Shown here piece after piece: positions 1-7,503 of a stretch of DNA of 64,000 nt; position 1 is the first letter of the stretch, and each line of letters begins with the position of its first letter. The DNA comes from a virus. A program made the position numbers and the translations under genes. The notes beneath the pieces were generated by a model that did not search any database, was not told the origin of the DNA, and worked only from the letters and a program-made list of their open reading frames with translations. The stretch spans positions 1 through 64,000 of the IMG/VR virus record IMGVR_UViG_3300045999_004281; one strand, 5' to 3'.

Positions 1-580
1 GCGTGCCATGGCCTACACCAAGCAGGTTAAGGCTGCTGCGGTTCTGAACAACGGCTTCTCCGCCACCTACCCCGGTGGTGACGGCGTCTCCCTGTTCAAC
101 GCGAACCACCCGCTGGTGTCTGGTGGCGTCAACAGCAACACCCCGTCTGTCCAAATCGACCTGAACGAGACTTCTCTGGAAGCCGCCGTTATTCAGATCG
201 CCGCTTGGACCGATGAACGTGGTCTGCTGATCGCTGCTAAGCCCAAGAAGATGATTGTCCCCCCGAGCCTGATGTTCGTTGCCAAGCGTCTGCTTGACAC
301 CGAGCTGCGTGTCTCGACTGCTGATAACGACATCAACGCTATCAAGCAGATGGGTGCGATCCCTGAGGGTTACACCGTGAACCACTTCCTGACCGATCCG
401 AACGCTTGGTTCCTGACCACTGACGTTCCCAACGGCATGAAGCATTTCGTTCGTACCCCGCTGCAAAACAGCATGGACGGCGATTTCGACACCGGCAACG
501 TCCGGTACAAGGCTCGCGAGCGTTACAGCTTCGGCTGGAGCGATCCGCTGGGTATGTGGGGTTCCTCGGGTTCGACCTGA
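1..580 (+). CDS. major capsid protein, C-terminal part (partial at left edge)
   Basis: The reading frame is open from the first bases (codons begin at base 2), so this is the 3' part of a gene that starts outside the window. About 192 residues are visible. The segment GLLIAAKPKKMIVPPSL is typical of Mu gpT-like and related HK97-fold major head proteins, and the gene lies directly after the scaffold and head-protein genes if the molecule is circular. It would form the icosahedral shell. An intrinsic terminator follows the stop codon, fitting a highly expressed gene. The internal ATG at base 8 is probably not the start, because the frame is open upstream of it. Family assignment is by pattern recognition. 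Confidence 0.8.
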   Translation, partial: RAMAYTKQVKAAAVLNNGFSATYPGGDGVSLFNANHPLVSGGVNSNTPSVQIDLNETSLEAAVIQIAAWTDERGLLIAAKPKKMIVPPSLMFVAKRLLDTELRVSTADNDINAIKQMGAIPEGYTVNHFLTDPNAWFLTTDVPNGMKHFVRTPLQNSMDGDFDTGNVRYKARERYSFGWSDPLGMWGSSGST

Positions 581-615
581 TAGAACTGGGTGGGGGGTTC
601 CCCGCCGTCCACTGA

Positions 616-644
616 GAAAGGGGCCTTGTGCCCCTTTTTCTTTT
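616..644 (+). terminator. intrinsic terminator after the capsid gene
   Basis: Stem AAAGGGGC / GCCCCTTT with a 5-base CTTGT loop is followed by a T-rich run (TTTTTCTTTT). It sits 36 bases after the capsid stop codon. It would end or attenuate late transcription after the head genes. Confidence 0.85.
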
Positions 645-745
645 GGGTTATATTGGTCTCACTCCGGGGTTCCCGGCGTCTCTGACAGTCCCGGCTGACG
701 ACATGCAGACAGAGCGCCCCAACGAATACTCGCATGTGAGGAATC

Positions 746-973
746 ATGGCACGTACTACGTTCAACGGCCCTGTCGCATCTGACAACGGCTTCATCTTCC
801 CGACTGCTACCGCCGCTGTTCTTGGCGACGCCACCGACGCAGTCAACACCGTCAACAAAGTCACCGGCAAGTCCGTCGTTGACATCGCCACGGGCGTCAT
901 CTATACCGCTACCGGCTCTTCCGCCACTAGCGCTTGGAAAGGCTCCAACGCGACTACGGTCACCCCGTCCTAA
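746..973 (+). CDS. hypothetical small virion-region protein (75 aa)
   Basis: Starts at an ATG with GAGG about 6 bases upstream. The protein is rich in Ala, Thr, Ser and Gly with no charged clusters, a composition common to phage decoration and fibre proteins. It is the first gene after the capsid terminator and lies 12 bases before the next gene, which has its own GGAG site. No domain is recognised. A role on the head surface is inferred only from position and composition. Confidence 0.7.
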   Translation: MARTTFNGPVASDNGFIFPTATAAVLGDATDAVNTVNKVTGKSVVDIATGVIYTATGSSATSAWKGSNATTVTPS

Positions 974-985
974 TAGGAGCCCGTC

Positions 986-1264
986 ATGGGTATGCAAACT
1001 GATGTCAAGGCGAAGTCCTTGGCCGCATCAGGTGCGGTGACCACGTTCCGTGCGCGAGTGCGCGGGTTGGTGATCGAACCCAGCGGCTCCGCAGGCAGCG
1101 TCGAACTGAAGAATGGTGGCTCCGGCGGCACTTCGGTCATGACGATCAACACGACGGCCAACGGTGAGACGTTCAACATGCTCATTCCGGCCGACGGCGT
1201 GCTGTTCGAAACTGACGTGTACGCGGTGCTCACCAACACCAAGCTGACGGTGTTCTATGCCTAA
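986..1264 (+). CDS. hypothetical protein, probable small structural protein (92 aa)
   Basis: ATG preceded by TAGGAG; a second in-frame ATG lies two codons later. The sequence reads as a small beta-rich protein (alternating Val, Ile, Thr and Gly) ending in LTVFYA. Its stop overlaps the start of the next gene by 8 bases, so the two are probably translationally coupled. No family is recognised. Confidence 0.7.
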   Translation: MGMQTDVKAKSLAASGAVTTFRARVRGLVIEPSGSAGSVELKNGGSGGTSVMTINTTANGETFNMLIPADGVLFETDVYAVLTNTKLTVFYA

Positions 1265-1502
1265 GAGCCCAGCGTGGACCCGCAAAGAAGGCAAGAACCC
1301 CAAAGGTGGTCTGAACGCCAAGGGGCGCGCCTCTGCGAAGGCCCAAGGGATGAACCTAAAACCGCCGCAGCCGGAAGGCGGAAAACGGCGCGACTCTTTC
1401 TGTGCCCGGATGAGTGGGATGAAGAAGAAACTCACCTCGGCCAAGACCGCGAACGACCCAAATTCCCGGATTAACAAATCCCTGCGGGCATGGAACTGCT
1501 AA
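1257..1502 (+). CDS. DUF6321-like small basic protein
   Basis: 81 residues, strongly basic. The N-terminal SPAWTRKEGKNPKGGLN and C-terminal SFCARMSGMKKKLTS, TANDPNSRINKSLRAWNC segments match a small protein family common in cyanophages and aquatic phages that I recall as DUF6321. Function is unknown; the Lys/Arg content and two conserved Cys (in FCARM and at the C-terminus) suggest nucleic-acid or virion association. It overlaps the preceding gene by 8 bases. Confidence 0.75.
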   Translation: MPKSPAWTRKEGKNPKGGLNAKGRASAKAQGMNLKPPQPEGGKRRDSFCARMSGMKKKLTSAKTANDPNSRINKSLRAWNC

Positions 1503-1511
1503 GAGGCCACG

Positions 1512-1757
1512 ATGGAGATGATGGTTTGGAACGTGATTCTCACGGCCATAGTGGCGCTGTTGGGATTCGTCGTGAAAGAAAAGTTTGCCGAGCTTCAGCG
1601 CATCAGCATTCTGCTCAACCGCACGAGGGAAGAAGTGGCGCGTGACCACATCACACGTACCGAGTTCCGTGCGGACATGGCGCAGTTGATGGAGCGCTTT
1701 GATCGGATCGAGCGCAAGATCGACGCGATGAGGGGACAGCATGCCAAGCAAGACTAA
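1512..1757 (+). CDS. small membrane protein with coiled coil (81 aa)
   Basis: One hydrophobic segment (VILTAIVALLGFVV, about residues 7-20) is followed by a charged helical region with heptad-like spacing, giving an N-terminal anchor with a cytoplasmic or periplasmic coiled coil. Topology resembles small lysis accessory or inner-membrane spanin-like proteins, but it lies far from the lysis pair at 14.2-15.2 kb, so that is only a possibility. Its 3' end overlaps the next start by 17 bases. Confidence 0.65.
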   Translation: MEMMVWNVILTAIVALLGFVVKEKFAELQRISILLNRTREEVARDHITRTEFRADMAQLMERFDRIERKIDAMRGQHAKQD

Positions 1758-2220
1758 AGCGCAGCACAACTTGATGGCGATGGTCGCTAACGACCCCGCC
1801 GCTGCCAAGCGTGTTGGCGTGCCGCAGTCTGTGGGTAAGGAGTTTGTCAAAGCTGACAAAGGTCTGAAGTTTGGCAAGGGGGCTCAGTCCCGTGCGGATC
1901 TTCAGAAAATCAACCGCCCTGACACCCGTCACGGCAAGTCTGAACTTTTTGCAAAAGGTGGCGATATGAAAGAGTCCAAAGCAATGATGAAGAAGGAAGT
2001 CGGCTTCATGAAGAAGGCCGGTGCTCCCAAGTCCATGATCAAGCATGAGATGAAGGAAGCGAAGATGGCCAACGGTGGCATCACCAAGGCCAAGATGGGC
2101 GCTGTGAAGACCGCTGCCCCCAGCCGCGACGGCATCGCTTCCAAAGGCAAGACCAAAGGCACCATGGTCAAGATGGGTGCTGCCAAACCGCTGGGTATGA
2201 AAAAAGGCGGCTACTGCTGA
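1741..2220 (+). CDS. conserved small basic phage protein (SK-QHNLMA family)
   Basis: 159 residues, Lys-rich. The N-terminus (SKTKAQHNLMAMVAND, then GVPQSVGKEFVKADKG) is a pattern I recognise from small uncharacterised proteins of many aquatic phages. The rest is low complexity and basic, with FAKGGD, MANGGI and a terminal KKGGYC. The A-x-G-G motif recurs in several other virion-region proteins of this window. Function unknown; DNA-associated or virion-associated roles fit the charge. Confidence 0.7.
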   Translation: MPSKTKAQHNLMAMVANDPAAAKRVGVPQSVGKEFVKADKGLKFGKGAQSRADLQKINRPDTRHGKSELFAKGGDMKESKAMMKKEVGFMKKAGAPKSMIKHEMKEAKMANGGITKAKMGAVKTAAPSRDGIASKGKTKGTMVKMGAAKPLGMKKGGYC

Positions 2221-2232
2221 TAGGAGTCCACC

Positions 2233-2472
2233 ATGGACCAGAAGATGATGGATCGTATCCGCGAGCTGGAGAAGCGTCGCGCAGCCGGTGAGCGTGTTCC
2301 TGAACTGGACGCGCTCTACGAGCAAGTGGATCGTCGCGAGCAGCGCGGGTATGAATCCGTCAAGCCGCCGGTGCGCCCTGCGTCCGCTGCCAAACCGATG
2401 GCCAAGGGTGGCTACGTCAAGGCCGCTGATGGCTGCGCTAAGCGTGGCAAGACCAAAGGTCGGATGGTGTAA
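2233..2472 (+). CDS. small basic protein (79 aa)
   Basis: ATG with TAGGAG upstream. The N-terminal half is a predicted charged helix (DRIRELEKRRAAGER); the C-terminal half carries MAKGGY and ends GKTKGRMV, like the GKTKGTMV segment of the gene before it. The two may share a common tail module. No known domain. Confidence 0.65.
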   Translation: MDQKMMDRIRELEKRRAAGERVPELDALYEQVDRREQRGYESVKPPVRPASAAKPMAKGGYVKAADGCAKRGKTKGRMV

Positions 2473-2474
2473 CC

Positions 2475-2753
2475 ATGATGGCCAGCCGTGGCATGGGGGC
2501 CATTAATCCCAGCAAGATGCCCGAGAAGAAGGTCATTCGCCGCAAGGATGACCCGAACAACGTGGACATGTATGCCGACGGTGGCAAGGTGAACGCGGCT
2601 GGCAACTACACCAAGCCGGGTCTGCGCAAGCGGATTGTGGCGCAGGTGAAGGCGGCTGCCACCCATGGGACGAAGGCTGGTCAGTGGTCTGCGCGTAAGG
2701 CGCAGCTCGTTGCCAAGAAGTACAAGGCAGCGGGCGGGGGGTATCGGGATTGA
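2475..2753 (+). CDS. small basic protein with GQWSARKAQ motif (92 aa)
   Basis: The C-terminal part KAGQWSARKAQLVAKKYK, ending GGGYRD, matches a family of small proteins found in phages and giant viruses (I recall the label DUF5872, not verified). An A-x-G-G motif (YADGGK) is also present. It starts at an ATG only 2 bases after the previous stop, and its stop overlaps a TTG start of the next gene. Confidence 0.65.
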   Translation: MMASRGMGAINPSKMPEKKVIRRKDDPNNVDMYADGGKVNAAGNYTKPGLRKRIVAQVKAAATHGTKAGQWSARKAQLVAKKYKAAGGGYRD

Positions 2754-2983
2754 AAGCGCCGCAGCAATCGCTCAAGGCTTGGGGGGACCAGAAGTGGCGG
2801 ACCAAGTCCGGCAAGCCGTCTTCAAAGACGGGTGAGCGATACCTGCCCGAGGCCGCCATCAAGGCGCTGTCTCCTGCGGAGTACGCGGCGACGACCAAGG
2901 CTAAGCGTGCTGGCAAGAAGGCTGGCAAGCAGTTTGTGAAGCAGCCGCCCAAGGTGGCCGCCAAGACAGCGAGGTACCGGTGA
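2750..2983 (+). CDS. small basic protein, TGERYLPEAAIKAL family (77 aa)
   Basis: The only fitting start is a TTG that overlaps the upstream stop (TTGA), implying coupling. The pattern RTKSGKPSSKTGERYLP, AIKAL, EYAATT and GKQFVKQP is recognisable in small proteins of aquatic phages and large DNA viruses. Very high Lys/Arg content. Function unknown. Confidence 0.7.
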   Translation: MKAPQQSLKAWGDQKWRTKSGKPSSKTGERYLPEAAIKALSPAEYAATTKAKRAGKKAGKQFVKQPPKVAAKTARYR

Positions 2984-3396
2984 TGGAGCCGTCTGAACTC
3001 AGGTTGTTCAAGGCGCAGGCGCAGGCTGAGCTGAATCGGCTTGAAGCGCAGGCGACTGCCAAGGATGTCGCGGGCAAAGCCATCGGCAAACATGGTCTTG
3101 CCTATATCACAGCGATCGTTTTGGTCGGTGTTATAGCCAGCCTATTCTTGGAGGAGTCCAAGATCGCGGCCGTGATCGGTCTGGTGTCTGCGGCTTTGAC
3201 GGCGCTGATCGCCATGATCAACGGGATCGCGGGTGCGTCCCCGAAGCAGGAGAAGCCTGAGTTCGAGATCATGAAGCAGCTCATCGACAAGCTGGATAAA
3301 CTCGACCGGCAGGAAATGCCCATGCGGGTCGACGTAGAAGGTGAGAAGGTCACCGTGCGCAAGGGCGACGATGTGATCACCGCCAAGAAGGAATAA
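2983..3396 (+). CDS. two-helix membrane protein, possible holin-like
   Basis: Two hydrophobic stretches (YITAIVLVGVIASLFL and IAAVIGLVSAALTALIAMI) follow an amphipathic charged N-terminus, and a charged C-terminal tail follows. This is the layout of class II holins, but a better holin candidate lies beside the muramidase at 14.2 kb, so this may be an antiholin or another membrane protein. Start chosen at the ATG overlapping the previous TGA; an in-frame GTG lies one codon earlier. Confidence 0.6.
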   Translation: MEPSELRLFKAQAQAELNRLEAQATAKDVAGKAIGKHGLAYITAIVLVGVIASLFLEESKIAAVIGLVSAALTALIAMINGIAGASPKQEKPEFEIMKQLIDKLDKLDRQEMPMRVDVEGEKVTVRKGDDVITAKKE

Positions 3397-3397
3397 C

Positions 3398-4327
3398 ATG
3401 GCCACTACCTCCGGAGTCTCCGCGTTTAACCTCGACCTCACTGAGCTGGTCGAAGAGGCGTTTGAGCGCGCCGGTTCGGAGTTGCGCAGTGGCTATGACT
3501 TGCGCACGGCTCGTCGCAGTCTGAACATCATGTTCGCTGACTGGGCCAACCGTGGCATCAACATGTGGACGATCGAGCAGGGCGTCATTGACTTCGTGCA
3601 GGGGCAGAATACCTACGCGCTGCCTAACGATACGGTTGACCTACTTGAGCACATGATTCGCACGGGTGGCAACGTTGCCGCCACGCAGGCGGACCTGACC
3701 ATCACCCGGATCAGTGTTTCTACCTACGCCACGATCCCCAACAAGCTGACGCAGGCCCGACCCATTCAGGTCTGGATCCAGCGTTACAACGGCCAGAACT
3801 CCCCGGTTGCCGCCACGCTGGTGGGCACCATTAACGCCTCGGTCACCACGATCACGCTGAGCAACACTGATGGCCTCCCTGCCGCTGGCTTCGTCAAGAT
3901 CGACAACGAGATCATCAACTACGGGTATATCGAAGGCAACGTCCTGTACAACTGCTTCCGTGCGCAGCAGAACACGACGGCGGCCTCTCACACCAACGGC
4001 GCGACGGTCTACTGGGCGCAGGTCCCGGCCGTCACGGTCTGGCCCACTCCCGATGGCTCGCAGACCTATCAGTTCGTCTACTGGCGCTTGCGCCGTACGC
4101 AGGACGCTGGTGGCGGTGTTAACGTCATGGACGTGCCCTTCCGGTTCATTCCCTGCATGGCTGCAGGGCTGGCCTACTACGTCGCGAGCAAGGTGCCGGG
4201 CGGCATGGAGCGCCTACCCATCCTGAAGGCTCAGTACGACGAGGCTTGGGAGCTGGCGGCGTATGAAGACCACGAGAAGGCCGCGCTGAGGCTGGTGCCC
4301 CGGCAGATGTATATCGGGAGAGGCTGA
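3398..4327 (+). CDS. head-to-tail adaptor-like structural protein (309 aa)
   Basis: The N-terminus (LVEEAFERAGSELRSGYD, then AWANRG-like ADWANRGINMW) resembles the helical adaptor proteins that dock under podoviral portals. The middle is beta-rich, with ITLSNTDGLPAAGFVKIDNE looking like a small beta insertion domain. It lies between small membrane proteins and further adaptor genes. The likely role is connection of the portal to the short tail. Homology is inferred from pattern only. Confidence 0.6.
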   Translation: MATTSGVSAFNLDLTELVEEAFERAGSELRSGYDLRTARRSLNIMFADWANRGINMWTIEQGVIDFVQGQNTYALPNDTVDLLEHMIRTGGNVAATQADLTITRISVSTYATIPNKLTQARPIQVWIQRYNGQNSPVAATLVGTINASVTTITLSNTDGLPAAGFVKIDNEIINYGYIEGNVLYNCFRAQQNTTAASHTNGATVYWAQVPAVTVWPTPDGSQTYQFVYWRLRRTQDAGGGVNVMDVPFRFIPCMAAGLAYYVASKVPGGMERLPILKAQYDEAWELAAYEDHEKAALRLVPRQMYIGRG

Positions 4328-4755
4328 TGCCCAATCGCTTTGCCTCTGGTAAGTGGGCGATTGCGCAGTGCGACCGTTGCGACCAGCGGTTTAAGCTAAA
4401 AGTCCTCAAACGAGAGATCATCAAGGGTAAGAACTACGACCTGTTGGTCTGCCCGGAGTGCTGGGATCCAGATCAGCCGCAGTTGCATCTGGGTGAGACG
4501 CCGGTTGAAGACCCGCAGGCCCTGCGTAATCCGCGTCCGGACCGCAGCTACAAGATCTCGGGGCTGTCCGGCCTGCAGGTGCAGGAGACGACGAGCCCCA
4601 ACCCGCTTGCCCAAGGTACGTTGGAGATGGGTAGCAGGATCATCCAGTGGGGGTGGAACCCAGTTGGCGGTGCGAGTCTGAATGATTACGGGCTCACACC
4701 TAATAACTTGGTGATCACAGTGGAACTTGGTACAGTAACGGTAGCTACGACGTAA
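4327..4755 (+). CDS. zinc-ribbon-like virion-region protein (142 aa)
   Basis: Two Cys pairs (CDRCDQRF and CPECW, about 26 residues apart) look like a metal-binding ribbon near the N-terminus, followed by a polar tail. Start overlaps the previous stop (TGATG). Such small Cys-rich proteins often sit among adaptor genes in aquatic phages; no function is known. Stoichiometry and virion location cannot be judged from sequence. Confidence 0.6.
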   Translation: MPNRFASGKWAIAQCDRCDQRFKLKVLKREIIKGKNYDLLVCPECWDPDQPQLHLGETPVEDPQALRNPRPDRSYKISGLSGLQVQETTSPNPLAQGTLEMGSRIIQWGWNPVGGASLNDYGLTPNNLVITVELGTVTVATT

Positions 4756-4765
4756 GGAGTCGAAC

Positions 4766-4942
4766 ATGGACGCAAAGAAAGTCGCCGCCACTGCGGTGCA
4801 CAAGCACGAGAAGGCTATGCACCCGGGCAAGCCCATGACCAAAATGAAAGCAGGCGGCAAGACCAACGCCGACATGCTCAAGTACGGTCGCAACATGGCC
4901 AAGGTGATGAACCAGCGCAGCCCCGGCCGCAAGGGAGCCTGA
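4766..4942 (+). CDS. small basic protein (58 aa)
   Basis: ATG preceded by AAGGAG with 7 bases spacing. Lys-, Met- and His-rich (begins MDAKKVAATAVHKHEKAM) with an AGG motif, like the other small basic proteins of this region. The stop is followed immediately by the next ATG. No family recognised. Confidence 0.65.
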   Translation: MDAKKVAATAVHKHEKAMHPGKPMTKMKAGGKTNADMLKYGRNMAKVMNQRSPGRKGA

Positions 4943-4943
4943 T

Positions 4944-5195
4944 ATGCACAGCCAAGACGAGTTCAAGTACTTCCCGGCGGATACCAAAGATCCGATCGGC
5001 AAGTACGTCCAACCCAAGGTTTACGCGTCTGTCACGGTGGGCGAGGAGCCTGCCAAAGAGACCATGCGCAAGGCCAACGTGAGCGTGGCTAACGTTCGCA
5101 GTCAAGATTACGCCCCGACCAAGACCAGTGGTACGCAAATGCGTGGCGCAGGCGCGGCTACGAAGGGCAAGATGTCTCGCGGTCCGCTGGCCTGA
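4944..5195 (+). CDS. small hypothetical virion-region protein (83 aa)
   Basis: Begins 1 base after the previous stop, with GGGAG about 9 bases upstream. Polar and mildly basic, no Cys and no membrane segment, tail rich in Gly/Ala (GAGAATKGKMSRG). Likely part of the same translational string as its neighbours. Function unknown. Confidence 0.65.
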   Translation: MHSQDEFKYFPADTKDPIGKYVQPKVYASVTVGEEPAKETMRKANVSVANVRSQDYAPTKTSGTQMRGAGAATKGKMSRGPLA

Positions 5196-5196
5196 T

Positions 5197-5898
5197 ATGA
5201 ACTACACCGAGTTGAGCAACGCCATTCAGGCGTATACGCAGAACTACGAACAGGACTTCGTAGACAACATCCCTGTCTTCGTTCGGCAGGCTGAGCAGCG
5301 TATCTACAACTCGGTGCAGTTCCCGTCGCTTCGTAAGAACGTGACGGGCATCACCACGGCCGCCAATAAGTACTTGTCTGCCCCCACTGACTTTCTCGCG
5401 GTTTATTCGCTGGCGGTTGTGGACGGCACGGGCAACTACGAGTACCTGCTCAACAAGGACGTGAACTTCATCCGGCAGGCATACCCCAGCCCGTCGGATC
5501 AGGCACTGCCCAAGTACTACGCCCTGTTTGGCCCCACGACCACGGGTAGCCCAAACCCTGTGTTGACCGACGAGCTGTCGTTCATCCTCGGCCCGACGCC
5601 TGACGCGCAGTACACGGTTGAGCTTCACTACTTCTTCTACCCCGAGTCGATTACTGTGGCCGCTGACGGTCAGACTTGGCTGGGTGACAACTTCGACTCC
5701 GTGCTGCTCTATGGCTCGCTGGTCGAGGCGTACACGTTCATGAAGGGTGAGACCGACATGCTTACGCTGTACAACACCAAGTACAACGAAGCGCTGGGTC
5801 TGGCCAAACGTCTGGGTGATGGGCTCGAGCGTAGCGACGCTTACCGTAACGGGCAGTTCCGTGCGCCGCCCTTGCCACAGACTAACGGAGTGGCCTGA
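5197..5898 (+). CDS. phage adaptor protein, gp4-like (233 aa)
   Basis: The N-terminus MNYTELSNAIQAYTQNYE with FVRQAEQRIYNSVQFP is the hallmark of the phage adaptor family found next to portals and nozzles in podoviruses (P22 gp4-like in role). These proteins form a ring between portal and tail. Start chosen at the ATG one base after the upstream stop, because the family begins with MNY; the longer upstream frame overlaps the previous gene. Confidence 0.75.
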   Translation: MNYTELSNAIQAYTQNYEQDFVDNIPVFVRQAEQRIYNSVQFPSLRKNVTGITTAANKYLSAPTDFLAVYSLAVVDGTGNYEYLLNKDVNFIRQAYPSPSDQALPKYYALFGPTTTGSPNPVLTDELSFILGPTPDAQYTVELHYFFYPESITVAADGQTWLGDNFDSVLLYGSLVEAYTFMKGETDMLTLYNTKYNEALGLAKRLGDGLERSDAYRNGQFRAPPLPQTNGVA

Positions 5899-6323
5899 TG
5901 GCGTTTACTGGCAACTACTCCTGCAACACGCTTCGCTCGGGGCTTGCCAACGGGACGATCAACTTCGCTTCAGATACGTTCTATCTGGCGTTGTACACCA
6001 ATGCGGCCACGCTTAATGATCTGACCACGGCATACACGACCACGGGCGAGGCTACCGGTGGCAACTATGTCGCGGGTGGGCAGATCGTCACTGCCACTAT
6101 CACTTCGCAGGCAGATAACGCGGGCGGTAGCACGACCTTCATCAATTTTTCCTCTCCGGCTTGGACTGGTGTGATCACGGCGCGCGGCGCGTTGATCTAC
6201 ACGCCGGGGGACAACGGGGCAGTGTGCGTGCTGGACTTCGGCGCGGACAAAACTTCGGCCACTTCCTTCACTGTGCAGATGCCCGCTAACACAAGCACTT
6301 CTGCGCTCATCCGGCTTGTTTAA
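5898..6323 (+). CDS. tail/fibre-associated structural protein (141 aa)
   Basis: Starts on the previous stop (TGATG). The sequence has the Thr/Gly/Ala-rich beta composition of phage fibre-associated proteins: NTLRSGLANGTINFASDT, then short strands and a C-terminus ending in SALIRLV. Position at the start of the fibre region supports a tail role. No enzymatic motif is seen. Confidence 0.6.
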   Translation: MAFTGNYSCNTLRSGLANGTINFASDTFYLALYTNAATLNDLTTAYTTTGEATGGNYVAGGQIVTATITSQADNAGGSTTFINFSSPAWTGVITARGALIYTPGDNGAVCVLDFGADKTSATSFTVQMPANTSTSALIRLV

Positions 6324-6332
6324 GGAGCGAAC

Positions 6333-6854
6333 ATGTTCAACGAAAAAGTTAAAGCTGGCGGCGTCTTCACCGTGCAGTGTTTCGACAAAGAAGGTAACCT
6401 GAAGTGGTCTGAAGAGAACCACAACCTCGTAGTGAACGAGGGTCTTCAGGACATGAACAACAAGTACTTCACCGGTAGTGGGTACACGGCCGCTTGGTAC
6501 ATCGGCCTGTATGGCGCGGCTTCTTCCAACAACCCCGCCGCTGGCGACACGATGGCGTCTCATGCGGGCTGGACTGAAGTGACGGCGTATAGCCAAGCCA
6601 CTCGCCCGGCCGCTACGTTTGCCGCTGCGTCTCTGGCTGACCCCTCCGTCATCACGAACACTGCTTCTCCGGCCACGTTCAGCATCAACGGTACGACTGT
6701 TGTGGGCGGCGCGTTCCTCACCAGCAACAACACCAAGGGCGGCACGACCGGTATCTTGTTCTCCGCCTCGGACTTTCAGTCCCCCGGCGACCGTTCGGTG
6801 GTCAGTGGCGACACGTTGACTGTGACCTACACCTTCAGCCTTGACGCTGCTTAA
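6333..6854 (+). CDS. tail/fibre-associated structural protein (173 aa)
   Basis: RBS AAGGAG precedes the ATG. The N-terminus VKAGGVFTVQCFDKEGNLKW with NLVVNEGLQDMNNKYF is a pattern I recognise in small structural proteins of podovirus-like aquatic phages; the rest is a Ser/Thr/Ala-rich beta region with repeated SxATF-like segments. It probably lies at the tail tip or fibre base. Confidence 0.6.
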   Translation: MFNEKVKAGGVFTVQCFDKEGNLKWSEENHNLVVNEGLQDMNNKYFTGSGYTAAWYIGLYGAASSNNPAAGDTMASHAGWTEVTAYSQATRPAATFAAASLADPSVITNTASPATFSINGTTVVGGAFLTSNNTKGGTTGILFSASDFQSPGDRSVVSGDTLTVTYTFSLDAA

Positions 6855-6863
6855 GGAGACGCT

Positions 6864-7043
6864 GTGGCTACTCAGTTCCAAAAGGGCGACGTTGTAAAGC
6901 TTGCGGTACCCGCGCCTCAAGGCCCGGTGCTGGCTCTGCGCATGACTGAGGATGGTGTAGTCCAGTACCTCGTGTCTTGGGTGGACGCCAACGGTATCGA
7001 GCAACAACGCTGGTTTGACGAAGACAAACTGACGGGGGCCTGA
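6864..7043 (+). CDS. small SH3-like protein, DUF2158-like (59 aa)
   Basis: GTG start with AAGGAG 6 bases upstream; the stop is followed one base later by the next ATG. FQKGDVVKLAVP, then YLVSWVDANG and a final RWFDEDKL resemble the DUF2158 family of very small SH3-like proteins. Its place inside a fibre cluster is unusual for that family, so function is open. Confidence 0.6.
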   Translation: MATQFQKGDVVKLAVPAPQGPVLALRMTEDGVVQYLVSWVDANGIEQQRWFDEDKLTGA

Positions 7044-7044
7044 T

Positions 7045-7503
7045 ATGGCCTTCGTACTTGCGGACCGGGTCCGCGAGACCACGACAACGACGGGCACCGG
7101 ATCGGTGACGTTGGCTGGGGCTGTCACGGGCTTCCAGACTTTCGCGGCCATCGGTAACGCCAACACCACCTACTACACCATCGCTGGACAAGGTACCAAC
7201 GAGTGGGAGGTAGGGATCGGTACGTACACGGCCTCGGGCACCACGTTGTCTCGGGATACTGTACTGGCGTCGAGCAACTCGGGTTCGCTCGTCAACTTCT
7301 CCGCTGGCACCAAGGATGTGTTCTGCGACTACCCCGCAGGGCGAGCCGTGCAGGGCGGTATGGGCTACATCGAGAACGCGGCGACTGTCAGCGTGTCCTC
7401 GACCATCAACTCCGGCAACAACGCCATCAGCGGAGGCCCCGTGACAATCAATAGCGGTGTCACGGTCACCGTGCCTTCGGGCTCGACTTGGACGGTCGTC
7501 TGA
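7045..7503 (+). CDS. tail fibre-like protein (152 aa)
   Basis: The N-terminus ADRVRETTTTTGTGSVTL with GAVTGFQTF and NTTYYTI is a very common module at the start of phage tail fibre or fibre-adaptor proteins. The C-terminal part is Ser/Thr/Asn-rich with short beta repeats. It may be the attachment segment for the repeat protein downstream, whose start overlaps this stop. Confidence 0.7.
   Translation: MAFVLADRVRETTTTTGTGSVTLAGAVTGFQTFAAIGNANTTYYTIAGQGTNEWEVGIGTYTASGTTLSRDTVLASSNSGSLVNFSAGTKDVFCDYPAGRAVQGGMGYIENAATVSVSSTINSGNNAISGGPVTINSGVTVTVPSGSTWTVV

Noticed and set aside
626-654. Possible promoter TTGTGC-17-TATATT after the capsid terminator
   Set aside because: The -35 word lies inside the terminator hairpin and matches consensus poorly.
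5970-7169. 399-codon minus-strand frame across three fibre-region genes
   Set aside because: It crosses well-supported plus-strand genes with good RBSs and short spacing, and its own composition is antisense-like.
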